Assembly: GCA_040902885.1 (NCBI GenBank)
Contig: JBBDWK010000023.1
Span: forward strand, 1-38,765
Reading direction: 5' to 3'
Length of the DNA: 38,765 nucleotides
Source: JBBDWK01 sp040902885
Lineage (GTDB): Bacteria; Acidobacteriota; Terriglobia; Bryobacterales; Bryobacteraceae
Shown here: one piece after another, positions 15,141-24,639 of the stretch
Numbering within the stretch: position 1 is the first letter of the stretch
Layout: the number at the start of each line of letters is the position of its first letter
Position numbers and translations under genes: made by a program
Notes under the pieces: model-generated
What the model saw: only the letters and a program-made list of their open reading frames with translations
Database searches by the model: none
What the model was told of the DNA's origin: nothing

Positions 15141-18100
15141 TTAGAACAGGTACTTAAGGGCGAATTGCATCTGCCGGTTATCGAGCCATGTGGACGTGAT
15201 GATGCCGAAGTTCGGGTTGCCGAGTTGCGCCACAGGCGCACGGAACTGCGGAGTATTCCAGAGGTTGAAGACTTCCCAGCGGAACTGGAAGCGATGTCCC
15301 TCGGCGACCGGGAATTCCTTGAACACGCCGATGTCCCAGACTTTCATGGCGGGTTGACGCAGCGTGTTGCGGCCGACGTTGCCGAACTTGTTGACGGCGC
15401 GCGCGAACGCGTCGGTGTTGAACCAGCGCGAGGGATCGGGGTTATCCAGAACCGGGCTGACGCCCGACACATAGTCCGGACGCTGAGTGCCCGCACCGGT
15501 GTTCTGCGTGTTGCCCGACTGGGTGACGGTGAACGGGAAGCCGGACTGGTAGGTGACGATGCCGTTGAAGCTCCAGTTTTTGAGAGCAAACGCCGCGGGG
15601 CCGCGCCAGTCGCTCGGTGTGGGAATATTCCAGAGGTAGCTGGTAGTAAAGCGGTGGCGGTAATCGAAGCCGGAGTTGGCGCGCTCACAGGCGAAACAGT
15701 TCATGTCCTGGGCGCCGCCGGGGGTGAACGGAAGCGATTCATTGGTGCCGTAGGCTTGGTCGATGTTGTGCGCCCAAGTGTAAGCGGCGAGGAAAGAAAA
15801 GCCGCGGGAGAAGCGCCGCTCGCCGCGCACTTGCAGGGACTGATAGTATGACTTGGCGTCGTTGGCCAGATAGCGGATCCCGCCCCACAGCGGATACGCG
15901 CGGTTCGGCTGCAGAGGAACGGATCCTGGAGGCGCGTCGTTCAGGTTGCGGCTGTTGTCCAGATGCGACGCCTGGCTGCCGACGTAGGCCACTTCCAGTA
16001 CGGTGGATTCGGAAAGCTGGCGCTGCACCGATGCGCTCCACTGCACGTTGTATGCGTTGACGCGGTCGGGGTTGAGGTAAACCACGTTGACAGGAGGGAT
16101 GGCGCCGACACCAGCGGACGGGAACGGATTGCCATACGTAATGTAGTTCTGCGGATTCCAGAAGTAGTTGTTGGAGGCGCGGCGTTCCGGATCGGAGAAC
16201 ACCGTAACATTGTTTATCTGGTTGGCGTTGTTGAAGACGCCGCCGCCCATGCGCACGACCCAGCCATCGGCGGGGCGGTAAGCGAGTCCAACGCGGGGCC
16301 AGAAGCGGTTCGTCTCGGCCCTGTACAGGGAGATGGGTTCGCGGCCTTCCGGTGGAGCGGGTGTTTCGGGGAACAGATATCCGCCCGGGCGGTCCAGGCG
16401 CACGGCGCGCTGAATGCCGTTCTTCTCGTCGACGGTTCCGACGTAGTCGTAGCGCAGGCCAAGGTTGATGGTGAGATTGCGGCCAGCTTTCCATTCATCC
16501 TGGATGTACCAGGCATAGGTGTGCTGGCGGAACTGGACCGGGAGGATACCCTCCGGGGACTGCGATTGCGCGGCGTAGCCGATCAGGAAGTCGGCCACGG
16601 CGTTGCCGCTGATCTCGCCATTGAAGGTGAACTGGCCGCGGGGCACGTTGGCGCCGGCGCGGTCCATGCGGAGGCGGCGGAAATCGATACCGGCTTTGAA
16701 CGTGTGCACGCCACGTGTCCACGTGAGGCTGTCAACGACCTGCCAGGTTTCGCTGACATTGAAGTCGGGAATGAGGCCGCCGTCGCCCATCGTGAGGTAG
16801 CCCAGGACGTTCATTGGCACATAGCCGGTTTCGAGCGGGCTCAAGGGACGCTGGTTGGGCGGGAGCCCGGCAAGGATGCCGGTGAGGCCGACCGATTCCG
16901 GATCGAAATTCGTGTTTGTGCGCGGATTGCTGCGCAGGATCCAGTTGCGGTTGAAGCCCAGCTTAGCTTCATTGATGACCGTGGGGCTAAAGATGTGGGT
17001 TTCGCTCAGGACCGCATTGCGGGCGGTAATGCGGCTGTTGAGGATGGAAAAGCCGTCGATCGGAACTGTGGGGAACTCGTAGTTGAAGAGGGCCACGCGG
17101 CCGAAGAGCTTATCGTTGTCTCCGATGTTGTGGTCGCCGCGGGTGAAGACCTGGTTGATATTGTTGATCTGCTGCTCCACGCCCGCGAGGTTGGAAGCAA
17201 GCCCGCTCTGATTTGGGAGGGGTTGAGTTTGCAGGTACAACTGTGAGATGGGGGTCAAGCGGCTGGCCGGGATCTGGTTGCCGGCGAAAGTGCCGCCGAG
17301 TGGGTCGCGCAGGGGCGTGGTGAGCGCGGAGAAGTCGCCGCGGCGGAAAGCTTCGGGGATCACCGAGGCGATGGACGCGACCTCCTGCTTTTCGCGCTGT
17401 CCTTCGTAGTTGACCATCCAGAAGGTCTTATCGCGGCCGTTGTAGAGTTTGGGGATCCACACGGGACCGCTGAGCACGAAACCGAACTGGTTGCGCTGAA
17501 GAATGTCTTTTTCGAGGGGGCGCGGGCGGAAGTAGTTGCGAGCGTCGAAATTGTCGTTGCGCATGAACTCGAACAGCGCTCCGTGGAACTGGTTCGCGCC
17601 CGGGCGGGTGAGGATCTCGACCTGCGCGCCGGCGTTGTGCCCGTACTCCGCAGAATAGGTGCCCGCGTGAACCTTGAATTCCTGAATGGCTTCGATCGAG
17701 GCTTTGAAGAAAGTGGCGTTGTTGATGTTCCAGGCGGTGCTGACGCCGTCGTAGAGCACCTGGCCCTGATTTTCGCGCGTGCCGTTGGCGCTGACGGCGA
17801 TGGCTGTGTCCCTGCGCCCGTACTGGTTGGTGTTGGACGAGATGCCCTTGATGACTCCGGGCATGAGGCCGGCGAGGTTGGCGAAGTTACGGCCGTTTAG
17901 CGGCAGGTCGGTGATGCGCTTCTGCTCGACGACATTGCCGAGTGTGGCGTCGTCGGTGTTCAGGATGACGCCGCGGGCGCTGACTTCGACCGATTCGCTG
18001 ACTGCGCCCACCTGGAGTTGGAAGTCCACGCGGGCTTTTTGATTGAGCTGGAGGATGAGGCCGGTCCGGAGGTCGGTTTTGAAGCCCTCTCTTTCCGCGC

Positions 18101-18338
18101 GCACGGTATAGTCTCCGGGCGTCATGAGCGGGAAGACATAGGTGCCGGATTCGCCGGTGACGACGGTGCGGGTTTGTCCGGTGGCCACGTGGGTTGCGGT
18201 GACGGTGACACCGGGAACCAGGGCGCCGGTGCTGTCCTCGACGTGGCCGAGGATTTGGGTTGATTCGCCGCCTTGAGCGAAGGCGGCGGTGACGAGTGTA
18301 GCGCTCAGGATTGTAGCGATCAGTAATATGCGAAACAT
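15141..18338 (-). CDS. Oar-like TonB-dependent outer-membrane receptor
   Basis: 1065 residues plus stop, starting at ATG 18338 with AGAGGG just upstream. Signal peptide (FRILLIATILSATLVTAAFAQ). N-terminal carboxypeptidase-regulatory-like domain (EDSTGALVPGVTVTATHVAT...GTYVFPLMTPGDYTV). Plug domain with the typical RITDLPLNGRNFANLAGLMP. A long 22-strand-type beta-barrel ends in a C-terminal aromatic (ALKYLF), the outer-membrane assembly signal. Acidobacteria carry dozens of these for import of oligosaccharides, peptides or metal complexes. It lies 57 bases behind the PQQ dehydrogenase gene on the same strand and may be read with it. Confidence 0.93.
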   Translation of the reverse strand: MFRILLIATILSATLVTAAFAQGGESTQILGHVEDSTGALVPGVTVTATHVATGQTRTVVTGESGTYVFPLMTPGDYTVRAEREGFKTDLRTGLILQLNQKARVDFQLQVGAVSESVEVSARGVILNTDDATLGNVVEQKRITDLPLNGRNFANLAGLMPGVIKGISSNTNQYGRRDTAIAVSANGTRENQGQVLYDGVSTAWNINNATFFKASIEAIQEFKVHAGTYSAEYGHNAGAQVEILTRPGANQFHGALFEFMRNDNFDARNYFRPRPLEKDILQRNQFGFVLSGPVWIPKLYNGRDKTFWMVNYEGQREKQEVASIASVIPEAFRRGDFSALTTPLRDPLGGTFAGNQIPASRLTPISQLYLQTQPLPNQSGLASNLAGVEQQINNINQVFTRGDHNIGDNDKLFGRVALFNYEFPTVPIDGFSILNSRITARNAVLSETHIFSPTVINEAKLGFNRNWILRSNPRTNTNFDPESVGLTGILAGLPPNQRPLSPLETGYVPMNVLGYLTMGDGGLIPDFNVSETWQVVDSLTWTRGVHTFKAGIDFRRLRMDRAGANVPRGQFTFNGEISGNAVADFLIGYAAQSQSPEGILPVQFRQHTYAWYIQDEWKAGRNLTINLGLRYDYVGTVDEKNGIQRAVRLDRPGGYLFPETPAPPEGREPISLYRAETNRFWPRVGLAYRPADGWVVRMGGGVFNNANQINNVTVFSDPERRASNNYFWNPQNYITYGNPFPSAGVGAIPPVNVVYLNPDRVNAYNVQWSASVQRQLSESTVLEVAYVGSQASHLDNSRNLNDAPPGSVPLQPNRAYPLWGGIRYLANDAKSYYQSLQVRGERRFSRGFSFLAAYTWAHNIDQAYGTNESLPFTPGGAQDMNCFACERANSGFDYRHRFTTSYLWNIPTPSDWRGPAAFALKNWSFNGIVTYQSGFPFTVTQSGNTQNTGAGTQRPDYVSGVSPVLDNPDPSRWFNTDAFARAVNKFGNVGRNTLRQPAMKVWDIGVFKEFPVAEGHRFQFRWEVFNLWNTPQFRAPVAQLGNPNFGIITSTWLDNRQMQFALKYLF

Positions 18339-18395
18339 GTTGACCCTCTGATGAGAGGAATTATACATCGCCGGTTGGGTGTGACGGGAGAAGCC

Positions 18396-19997
18396 CTACT
18401 TGACGGTGATCTTCGGCAAGGCCACCGGCTGCAGCGGTTCAAACAGACCGAACGAAAAGATGGCCGTCGATGTCGCGATGGCGACGTACTGCTTGCCGTC
18501 CACCGAGTAGGTAATCGGCGAGGCTGTAAGTCCCTCGCCCACCTGGAAGTGCCACAGGTGTTTTCCGTTGCGCGCGTCCACGGCCACCAGGTGCCCGTCG
18601 TCGTCGCCGAAAAACACCAGGCCGCCCGCCGTCGTCACCGTGCCCGCCCACATCTCGGCCGGCCCGGTCATCGGATACTCCCACTTGCGTTCGCCGGTCT
18701 TCGGGTCGAGCGCGCGCAGGAAGAACTGGCCGAGATCCACCGGCTTGGGTCCGGCTCCGCCGCCCGAAAAGTTCTTCTTTGGCTCGGGCTCTTTCGAGGA
18801 ACTGATGAAAATGTCGCACTGTTCGAGCGTTACCACGTAGAGCAGACCCGTAGCAGGATTGAACGATTGCGACATCCAGTTGGTGGCGCCGCGAACGCCC
18901 GGACACACGCGATTTCCAGTCGGTGTGGGGTCCTTGCCCGGAACGAGGATGGGCCGGCCTTTCGCGTCCACGCCCGATGCCCAGTCCAGATTGTCGACCA
19001 GCTTCGTGGCGCGCAGGAATTCTCCAGTCGCGCGGTCGAGCACGTAGAAGAAGCCGTTGCGGTTGGTGTGCAGCACCAGCTTCCGCATCTTGCCTTCAAA
19101 GGGCAGGTCCACCAGCACGGGCCATGCCTGAGCGTCCCAGTCGTGGGTGTCGTGCGGCGTGAACTGGAAATACCACTTCATCTTGCCCGTATCGGCGTCC
19201 AGCGCGAGCAGCGAGCAGGTGTAGAGGTTGTCGCCCTTCCGGTCGCCGCCGTAGAAGTCCGGCCAGGGATTTCCGGTAGGCCAGTAGATCAGGTTCAATT
19301 CCGGGTCGTAGGTGCCGGAGGACCAGGTGCCTCCGCCGCCGTACTCGATGTAATCTCCCCAGCTTTCCGAACCCGGCTCGCCTTTGGCCGGAACGGTGTA
19401 TGTGCGCCAGATCTCCTCGCCCGTCGAGGCCGAAAGCGCCGCGATGTAGCCGCGCATGCCCGTATCGCCGCCAGCCACGCCGACCAGCACATTGTCCTTC
19501 ACGGCCACCGGCGCGGCTGAAGCGAACAATCCCTGCTCGATATCGCCGTACTTCTTCTGCCACAGGACGGCGCCGGTGCGGCGGTCGAGCGCCACCAGGT
19601 GAATGTCGGCGGTGACGAAGAACACGCGGTCGCCCAGTATGGCCGCGCCGCGATTGACCGCCTCTTTCTTGGAGCGCGCGTCCTTGTACTGCCATATCAG
19701 CCGGCCGGTGCGCGCGTCCAGCGCCCGCATCTCATTGGTGTTGGTCACGTACATGACGCCGTCGTGGACGATCGGGTTGGTGCGCAGGCCGTTGGCCTTC
19801 GGGATATGATACGCCCACTTCGGCACGAGCGATCCGGCGTTCTCCGTCGTAATCTGCTTCAGAGGGCTGTGCCGCTGGCCTTGATAGTCGCCCGCATAGG
19901 TCAGCCAGTTCCGGCCGGGGCCTTTCAGAATATCCTCGTAGAGCACCTGCGCTGGGCAAGTCAGGGCCAAAGCCAGGCACAGCGTAGCAGTCCGCAT
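18396..19997 (-). CDS. PQQ-dependent alcohol dehydrogenase (quinoprotein)
   Basis: 533 residues. ATG 19997 is chosen (GGAG upstream, then a signal peptide ATLCLALALTCPAQ); a GTG at 20012 is in frame but adds nothing. Eight-bladed propeller of the methanol/ethanol dehydrogenase type: NWLTYAGDYQGQRHSPLKQI (blade 1), GVAGGDTGMRGYIAAL, WSSGTYDPELNLIYWPTGNP and GDNLYTCSLLALDADTGKMKW, then TPHDTHDWDAQ. The Asn/Asp and tryptophan-docking positions of PQQ and calcium binding are plausibly present. Periplasmic oxidation of alcohols or aldose sugars would pass electrons to the dihaem cytochrome encoded just upstream. PQQ biosynthesis genes are not in the window. Confidence 0.9.
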   Translation of the reverse strand: MRTATLCLALALTCPAQVLYEDILKGPGRNWLTYAGDYQGQRHSPLKQITTENAGSLVPKWAYHIPKANGLRTNPIVHDGVMYVTNTNEMRALDARTGRLIWQYKDARSKKEAVNRGAAILGDRVFFVTADIHLVALDRRTGAVLWQKKYGDIEQGLFASAAPVAVKDNVLVGVAGGDTGMRGYIAALSASTGEEIWRTYTVPAKGEPGSESWGDYIEYGGGGTWSSGTYDPELNLIYWPTGNPWPDFYGGDRKGDNLYTCSLLALDADTGKMKWYFQFTPHDTHDWDAQAWPVLVDLPFEGKMRKLVLHTNRNGFFYVLDRATGEFLRATKLVDNLDWASGVDAKGRPILVPGKDPTPTGNRVCPGVRGATNWMSQSFNPATGLLYVVTLEQCDIFISSSKEPEPKKNFSGGGAGPKPVDLGQFFLRALDPKTGERKWEYPMTGPAEMWAGTVTTAGGLVFFGDDDGHLVAVDARNGKHLWHFQVGEGLTASPITYSVDGKQYVAIATSTAIFSFGLFEPLQPVALPKITVK

Positions 19998-20015
19998 GAA
20001 TTGTTTCTCCACCGC

Positions 20016-20819
20016 CTATTTCCTCTCCGCTTCAACCGGGCGCACGCTCTGCCGGCTCAGAAACGCCACAAGATTGTCAATATCCGGCTTGCTCAGCCGC
20101 TGGCCGTAGTTCTTCGGCATGGGCGATCCCTTGCTCAGGGTCAGCTCGCTGACGTCGGCCATGGACAGCAGATGCAGCGTGCCTTGCGCGTCCTGAAGCT
20201 GCAGCGAGTAGTTGGTGCGATTACGGGCTACGCCTTTGACCGTCTTGCCATCTCGCAGCGTCGCCGTAACCGCCCGGTAGCCCACCGCGCCATCGGCATC
20301 GGGATTCAGAATGGCTTCGCGAAGCTGCGGCAACGCGCGCATGGCGCCGGCGTTACTGAGGTCCGGGCCGAGCATTCCACCGCGCCCCTGGATGCGGTGA
20401 CATCCGGAGCACCCGGCCTTGCCCCAAAACAGTTCTTCGCCCGCATGGGCGTCGCCCTGCGCCTGGGCTTCGATGGCCGGGGCGGTCAGCGAGCGCACGA
20501 ACGCCACCACCTGCCACGCCTGGTCTTCCGGCAGGTTGGCGCCCGGCATGCCGCCGCCGGGAATCCCTTTCTGAATGGTGTTGTAGAGAGAATCGTCGTC
20601 GAGCGGGTGCCAGAAGACGCGCTCGCGCAGATTCGGTCCGCGTCCGCCCTGCCCCTCCGCACCGTGACAGGCCCCACACCCGTTCGCGAACAGCTTCTGC
20701 CCGGCGGCAATGGCCGTAGCATCGCCGATGAAGGGATGCTTCGACTTTTTGCCCTCCTTTTCATGTTGCGCGGCCAGAGGCAGAACGGCCGCCAGACAAA
20801 GACCCGCGAGAACGCGCAT
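20016..20819 (-). CDS. dihaem cytochrome c, electron acceptor of the PQQ dehydrogenase
   Basis: 267 residues with a signal peptide (VLAGLCLAAVLPLAAQ). There are two class I cytochrome domains: haem site CGACH at residues 48-52 with a GGGMPG methionine ligand near residue 91, and haem site CSGCH at residues 137-141. The C-terminus carries a second Met candidate (GSPMPKNYG). The segment AVTATLRDGKTVKGVARNRTNYSL is the small beta module found in cytochromes of quinoprotein operons. The gene precedes the dehydrogenase by 18 bases, so it is almost certainly its redox partner. Confidence 0.93.
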   Translation of the reverse strand: MRVLAGLCLAAVLPLAAQHEKEGKKSKHPFIGDATAIAAGQKLFANGCGACHGAEGQGGRGPNLRERVFWHPLDDDSLYNTIQKGIPGGGMPGANLPEDQAWQVVAFVRSLTAPAIEAQAQGDAHAGEELFWGKAGCSGCHRIQGRGGMLGPDLSNAGAMRALPQLREAILNPDADGAVGYRAVTATLRDGKTVKGVARNRTNYSLQLQDAQGTLHLLSMADVSELTLSKGSPMPKNYGQRLSKPDIDNLVAFLSRQSVRPVEAERK

Positions 20820-20827
20820 ATCGCCTT

Positions 20828-20833
20828 ATTATG
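20828..20833 (-). promoter_or_regulatory. -10-like box before the cytochrome c gene
   Basis: On the minus strand CATAAT ends eight bases before ATG 20819. The spacing matches the two plus-strand leaderless candidates at 13431 and 24627. A weak AAGG is also present between box and ATG, so a short leader is possible. Confidence 0.4.
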
Positions 20834-20882
20834 GGCCAGCGCGAGGCGGCTTGCATCATCGATGTCGGGACGGGGCAAGTGT

Positions 20883-20899
20883 CACCGCCGAGACGCCGA
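20883..20899 (+). repeat. dispersed repeat, copy 2 (short)
   Basis: CACCGCCGAGACGCCGA, identical to the first 17 bases of copies 1, 3 and 4, after which the similarity ends. It points toward the restriction-modification gene. Confidence 0.8.
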
Positions 20900-20920
20900 A
20901 AATTTCCTTGAACTTGCCTA

Positions 20921-23900
20921 TCAAGAGGATGTCGGCCAGATGTACAGGTCGGCGGTGATAGCCGCGTAGCTCGCATCAAGGGCCGGTTCCAGAAGGACGA
21001 GCGCTGCGAGGCGGCGGACCATGTGCGTGAATTCCCGCGCCTCGTCCTTCGTAATCTCGCGCCCGAGGACGCTCCTGTCGCGGTAGCTGAGCCATTTCTT
21101 GAGAACCTGGTAGCCGCCGATCGCGTACTCCCAGACGGCCGCGGGGACATTCGACCAGTAGACATCATTGTTGAGATACACGTCGAGTGTCTTGTCGCCC
21201 CAGAGAGCGTTGATGTCCGCCACCGGCAGTCCGAAATCCTCCGCGCCATCGCCCATGGCGGCAGCCTCTTCGCCCGAAAGCGCGCGCTCCTTGGTCAGGC
21301 CCTTGCCCGGCATCACCACGTCTTTGTCTTTCTGCATGTGGCCCCATCCGGCGGTGACAGCGAGGCTGAATGGGGTCTTCGGGCCGGTGATGCGTCCGAG
21401 CAATGAGAGTTCCCGCCTGATCTTGCCTGTCGTGACCCCAAGAACAGGATTTTCAGTGTCGAGCAATGCGGATATCTGCGCGCCAAGCTGTGCCGAACAA
21501 TTCAGAAGGTCACGGCCGTTCGGCAGTGGCACGCGCGGCCAAGCCTCGCGGACGCCAGGACCATGCTCGGATAGGTACGCCGGCGCGTAGATGATCGCCA
21601 GAGCATGACGCCAGAGGGCGCGGCTCAGATTTTCGTCAGTGTCAGGATCACTGGAGGCGAGAGCAGCAAGATAGGCCCGCGCCCGCTGCGAAAGGTTGGC
21701 CGAAGTGGCCTCGTTGTGGCCGAAGGCCATGGTCGCTTGGCCGGCTGGGTTCTCCGGCAAATTAACGCGAAGGCGCATCGGAATGGCGACGGCGTTCGGC
21801 CGGAGCAGGTGATAATCCGGTAAGGCGGTGGTGACCGTCGCCGGCCGCCCCTCCTTCGGTCTTTCCGCAAAGCGGCGAACGATAAAGAATGATTCGCCAT
21901 CGGGCCGCTGAGCAAGAAGCTCGGGCCGCGGTCTGTTCCAGAGGGGAACTGCCGTGGAATAGTAGCACCAACGGCCATCGAGCGGATACAACGAGTAACG
22001 TGTGATGCAATCTGCGCCAAAGGTCTTGGTTGACTGGACCTTCGCGCGGGCAGCGGAAGGATTGAATCCTCCCGCCTTCTTGGAAAGTCCGGTTCCGAAG
22101 GCGGCGAATGTATGCCAGTCGATGGTCTTGTCCAGGTATGTCCTTATATTCTCTTCGAGAGTGGCTCTCTCGAAAGCCATCAGCGCGCCGCGCCTCATCT
22201 CCTGCAGGCCGCTGATGGGTTCTGCATCGGCGAACTCGACAACCGCGGGCCAGTCTTTGTAATCGGCCTTGGTCCGCGAAGGCCGGAAGGAAAACCAGTT
22301 GGCGGCGTCAGGTTTCACCTCCTCGTACTGCGCATTGAAGTCCCCTTCGTAACCAAGGCTGCTGAGAAGATCAGCTCGCTTCTCCGCGCCCCAGAAGTCC
22401 CGGTAGCGGACCTTGATCGGTTGAGACGGATCATCGCGCTTTACAAACATGCCGACGGCAGTGCCCAGGCGGATGCCTTCGCGGTTGTATTGTGTCGAAA
22501 ATACGCTCGGGTCCGGCTCCCCTGCCGGCGTCAGCTTGCCGGTCTCCCGGCTGTCGCCGTTGAGGCAGTCGATCCAGGCGCAGTCGAATTCCCCGGAGAA
22601 TCGCTTCCTGACAGCGACAAAGGACGCGTCGCTCAGGTAGGAATAGCTGGAGATGTAGCAGACGACGCCGCGGCGGCTCATCTCGGCGATGCGCCTCTCG
22701 GCGAGCCGGAGAAACCGGACGTACAATTCGTCGAGGTTGTATTTGCGGACGTTCCAGTCCTCGAAGAGGCCCTGTTTGTAAGGCTCAACAAGCCCCTGCT
22801 CCTCTTCCGGGCTGACTCCGGCGAAGGCGAAATATGGCGGGTTGCCGAGGACCACAAGAATCTTCTTGTCGCGTTTCACCAGCTCGGCAGCATTGCGCTC
22901 CTCTTCGAGTTCCGGAAACATGAGCTTCTGCTTCGGGTCTTTTGGCGGATTCCAGCCTGTAAGCGCGTTTGTGAGATACACGCCGACACGTTCATGCAGC
23001 TTGCTGGACAAGGGCGCGCCGATGTTTTGCAGGAAAAGGCCGAGCTGCAGGTGTGCGACGACAAACGGCGCGGGCAGCAGTTCAAAACCGAAGATGCGCT
23101 CGATAGCTGCGGCTTTCACGTCCTGGGCGGTGAGGGCATCGCCGCCGTTTTCGTTGAGAGTAGCCTCGACGCGACGGAGCACCTCGACGAGAAAAGCCCC
23201 CGTGCCGCAGCAGGGATCGAGGACGAAGACGTTCTGATCGGCAAGGCCGTTCGGAAGGTTTAGCTCTTCGCGGAGCACGCGATCAATCCGGGCCACGATG
23301 TACCTGACGATCTCAGGTGGCGTGAACCACACGCCGAGGCGTTTGCGCAGGTCCGGGTCGAATGCGGCCAGGAACGGTTCGTAGAAATACAGGACCGCAT
23401 TCTCCTCCTCGAAGCCGGAGAAGAATTCCGAACGCACGACGCGGTTGAGGGCCGTCTGCGTCCAGTTCAGTACCTCCTCGATTCCAAGGGCTTCAAGCTT
23501 TGACGGCGTGGCCAGGTGCTCGAACAGCGTCTTTATGGCGGGCACATGCAGCGACCATGCTGCCTCATGCCAGTTGAATTCTTCCTTCACGCCGGTTGTT
23601 GGCCGCTTGCACCACAGAACCCAGGCCGAGAATACACCGTAGAAAAGCGTCTGAACGAGCGAGGAGCGAAAGAACTGCTCCCCCTGCTCGCCTTCGAATT
23701 TGAGGCCGAGAGCCTGCTCCAGGGCGCCGCGCAACGTGGCGAGTCCCGGCAGAGGCGTCGTTTCCATCCGCGCCTTGGCGTCGCGGGCGTAAGACGCGAG
23801 AAACCACGCGACTTCCTTGGGCTTCGTCAAGGGCGCGGCATGAAGCAGCACCCGGAGGAGAAACTCGTGGAAGGAGGAGCCGAACTGTGCGGTAAGGTTC

Positions 23901-24376
23901 TGCGGCGTCTGGACCGCTTTCCAGAAGGCTTTCTCAGACGGGGCAAGAGTGAAAGTTTCGAGCTGCTCAGGGAGGCCGCCGGTGGTCCGGCTCAAGAGAA
24001 TGAACTGCCGGAAATTGGTGACCAGGACCAGTCCGTATTTGCTCAGGTATTTTTTCACCTGCTCGCTCTGCGCCACTTGGCTGGCATCATCGCCCGGCGA
24101 TTTGATTTCGATGACGCCGCGCGCGGGAATGAGCCCCTCGGCGAGCGGGTCGGCAGCCGATGATTTCTGATCCGTGGTGATGAGAGCGCCGTCCGGAAGT
24201 CCGGCCCCAATGCTACGCGGGTGAATGATGCAGCGGACGCGCGGCTTCATCTTCTTGCCAACCGCGTTGAACAGGTTTGAGAGGTACGGATAGTATGACG
24301 TTTCCTTGACGGCCACGCCGCTCGCGTGGGTATCCCGCAGTTCTGTGAAGAACGCCTGAATTTCCTGATTGTCCAA
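20921..24376 (-). CDS. type ISP-like/type IIG restriction-modification enzyme (fused nuclease-methyltransferase-specificity)
   Basis: 1151 residues. The only upstream start is TTG 24376 (an in-frame TAA lies just before it). N-terminal nuclease domain: Glu25 in KETSYYPYL, Asp62 in GAGLPDGAL, and Glu90-x-Lys92 in GVIEIKSPG give a PD-(D/E)xK set. A helical linker follows to about residue 340. The N6-adenine methyltransferase has motif I DPCCGTGAF (387-395) and motif IV NPPY (512-515). The C-terminal part has the type ISP specificity-domain look (NDVYWSNVPAAVWEYAIGGYQVLKKW). There is no helicase domain, so it is shorter than true type ISP enzymes and closer to single-chain type IIG. It would cut and methylate in one polypeptide. 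No separate defence genes flank it; repeats bracket it on both sides. Confidence 0.88.
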   Translation of the reverse strand: MDNQEIQAFFTELRDTHASGVAVKETSYYPYLSNLFNAVGKKMKPRVRCIIHPRSIGAGLPDGALITTDQKSSAADPLAEGLIPARGVIEIKSPGDDASQVAQSEQVKKYLSKYGLVLVTNFRQFILLSRTTGGLPEQLETFTLAPSEKAFWKAVQTPQNLTAQFGSSFHEFLLRVLLHAAPLTKPKEVAWFLASYARDAKARMETTPLPGLATLRGALEQALGLKFEGEQGEQFFRSSLVQTLFYGVFSAWVLWCKRPTTGVKEEFNWHEAAWSLHVPAIKTLFEHLATPSKLEALGIEEVLNWTQTALNRVVRSEFFSGFEEENAVLYFYEPFLAAFDPDLRKRLGVWFTPPEIVRYIVARIDRVLREELNLPNGLADQNVFVLDPCCGTGAFLVEVLRRVEATLNENGGDALTAQDVKAAAIERIFGFELLPAPFVVAHLQLGLFLQNIGAPLSSKLHERVGVYLTNALTGWNPPKDPKQKLMFPELEEERNAAELVKRDKKILVVLGNPPYFAFAGVSPEEEQGLVEPYKQGLFEDWNVRKYNLDELYVRFLRLAERRIAEMSRRGVVCYISSYSYLSDASFVAVRKRFSGEFDCAWIDCLNGDSRETGKLTPAGEPDPSVFSTQYNREGIRLGTAVGMFVKRDDPSQPIKVRYRDFWGAEKRADLLSSLGYEGDFNAQYEEVKPDAANWFSFRPSRTKADYKDWPAVVEFADAEPISGLQEMRRGALMAFERATLEENIRTYLDKTIDWHTFAAFGTGLSKKAGGFNPSAARAKVQSTKTFGADCITRYSLYPLDGRWCYYSTAVPLWNRPRPELLAQRPDGESFFIVRRFAERPKEGRPATVTTALPDYHLLRPNAVAIPMRLRVNLPENPAGQATMAFGHNEATSANLSQRARAYLAALASSDPDTDENLSRALWRHALAIIYAPAYLSEHGPGVREAWPRVPLPNGRDLLNCSAQLGAQISALLDTENPVLGVTTGKIRRELSLLGRITGPKTPFSLAVTAGWGHMQKDKDVVMPGKGLTKERALSGEEAAAMGDGAEDFGLPVADINALWGDKTLDVYLNNDVYWSNVPAAVWEYAIGGYQVLKKWLSYRDRSVLGREITKDEAREFTHMVRRLAALVLLEPALDASYAAITADLYIWPTSS

Positions 24377-24490
24377 GAGTTCAGATTACCGCAGGACGTG
24401 CACTGATAATACTCGAACCGGTCCGGTGGCCTCCTGAATCTCCAGGCAGGATAGTATAGCTTGGATTTGCCCGAGGGCGGAGCACATTAG

Positions 24491-24521
24491 TTTTTCTCTG
24501 CGCCTCGGCGTCTCGGCGGTG
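24491..24521 (-). repeat. dispersed repeat, copy 3 (inverted)
   Basis: Read on the minus strand it begins CACCGCCGAGACGCCGAGGC and ends in AGAGAAAAA. With the copy at 20883 it makes an inverted pair around the restriction-modification gene, both pointing inward. Confidence 0.85.
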
Positions 24522-24626
24522 ATCGCAACCGCTCCGTACCGTCGCGGCTCCGTCTGGTGCTGCTACGTTCGCTCAGATGTTCCACGTGGTTCCGTTCGTG
24601 GTGCGTGCGCGTCAACCAGCGCGTAG

Positions 24627-24632
24627 TATACT
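24627..24632 (+). promoter_or_regulatory. -10 box of a leaderless promoter
   Basis: TATACT is followed by exactly seven bases and then ATG 24640, with no Shine-Dalgarno sequence. Transcription would start at the A of the ATG. Confidence 0.55.
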
Positions 24633-24639
24633 GCCTCGA

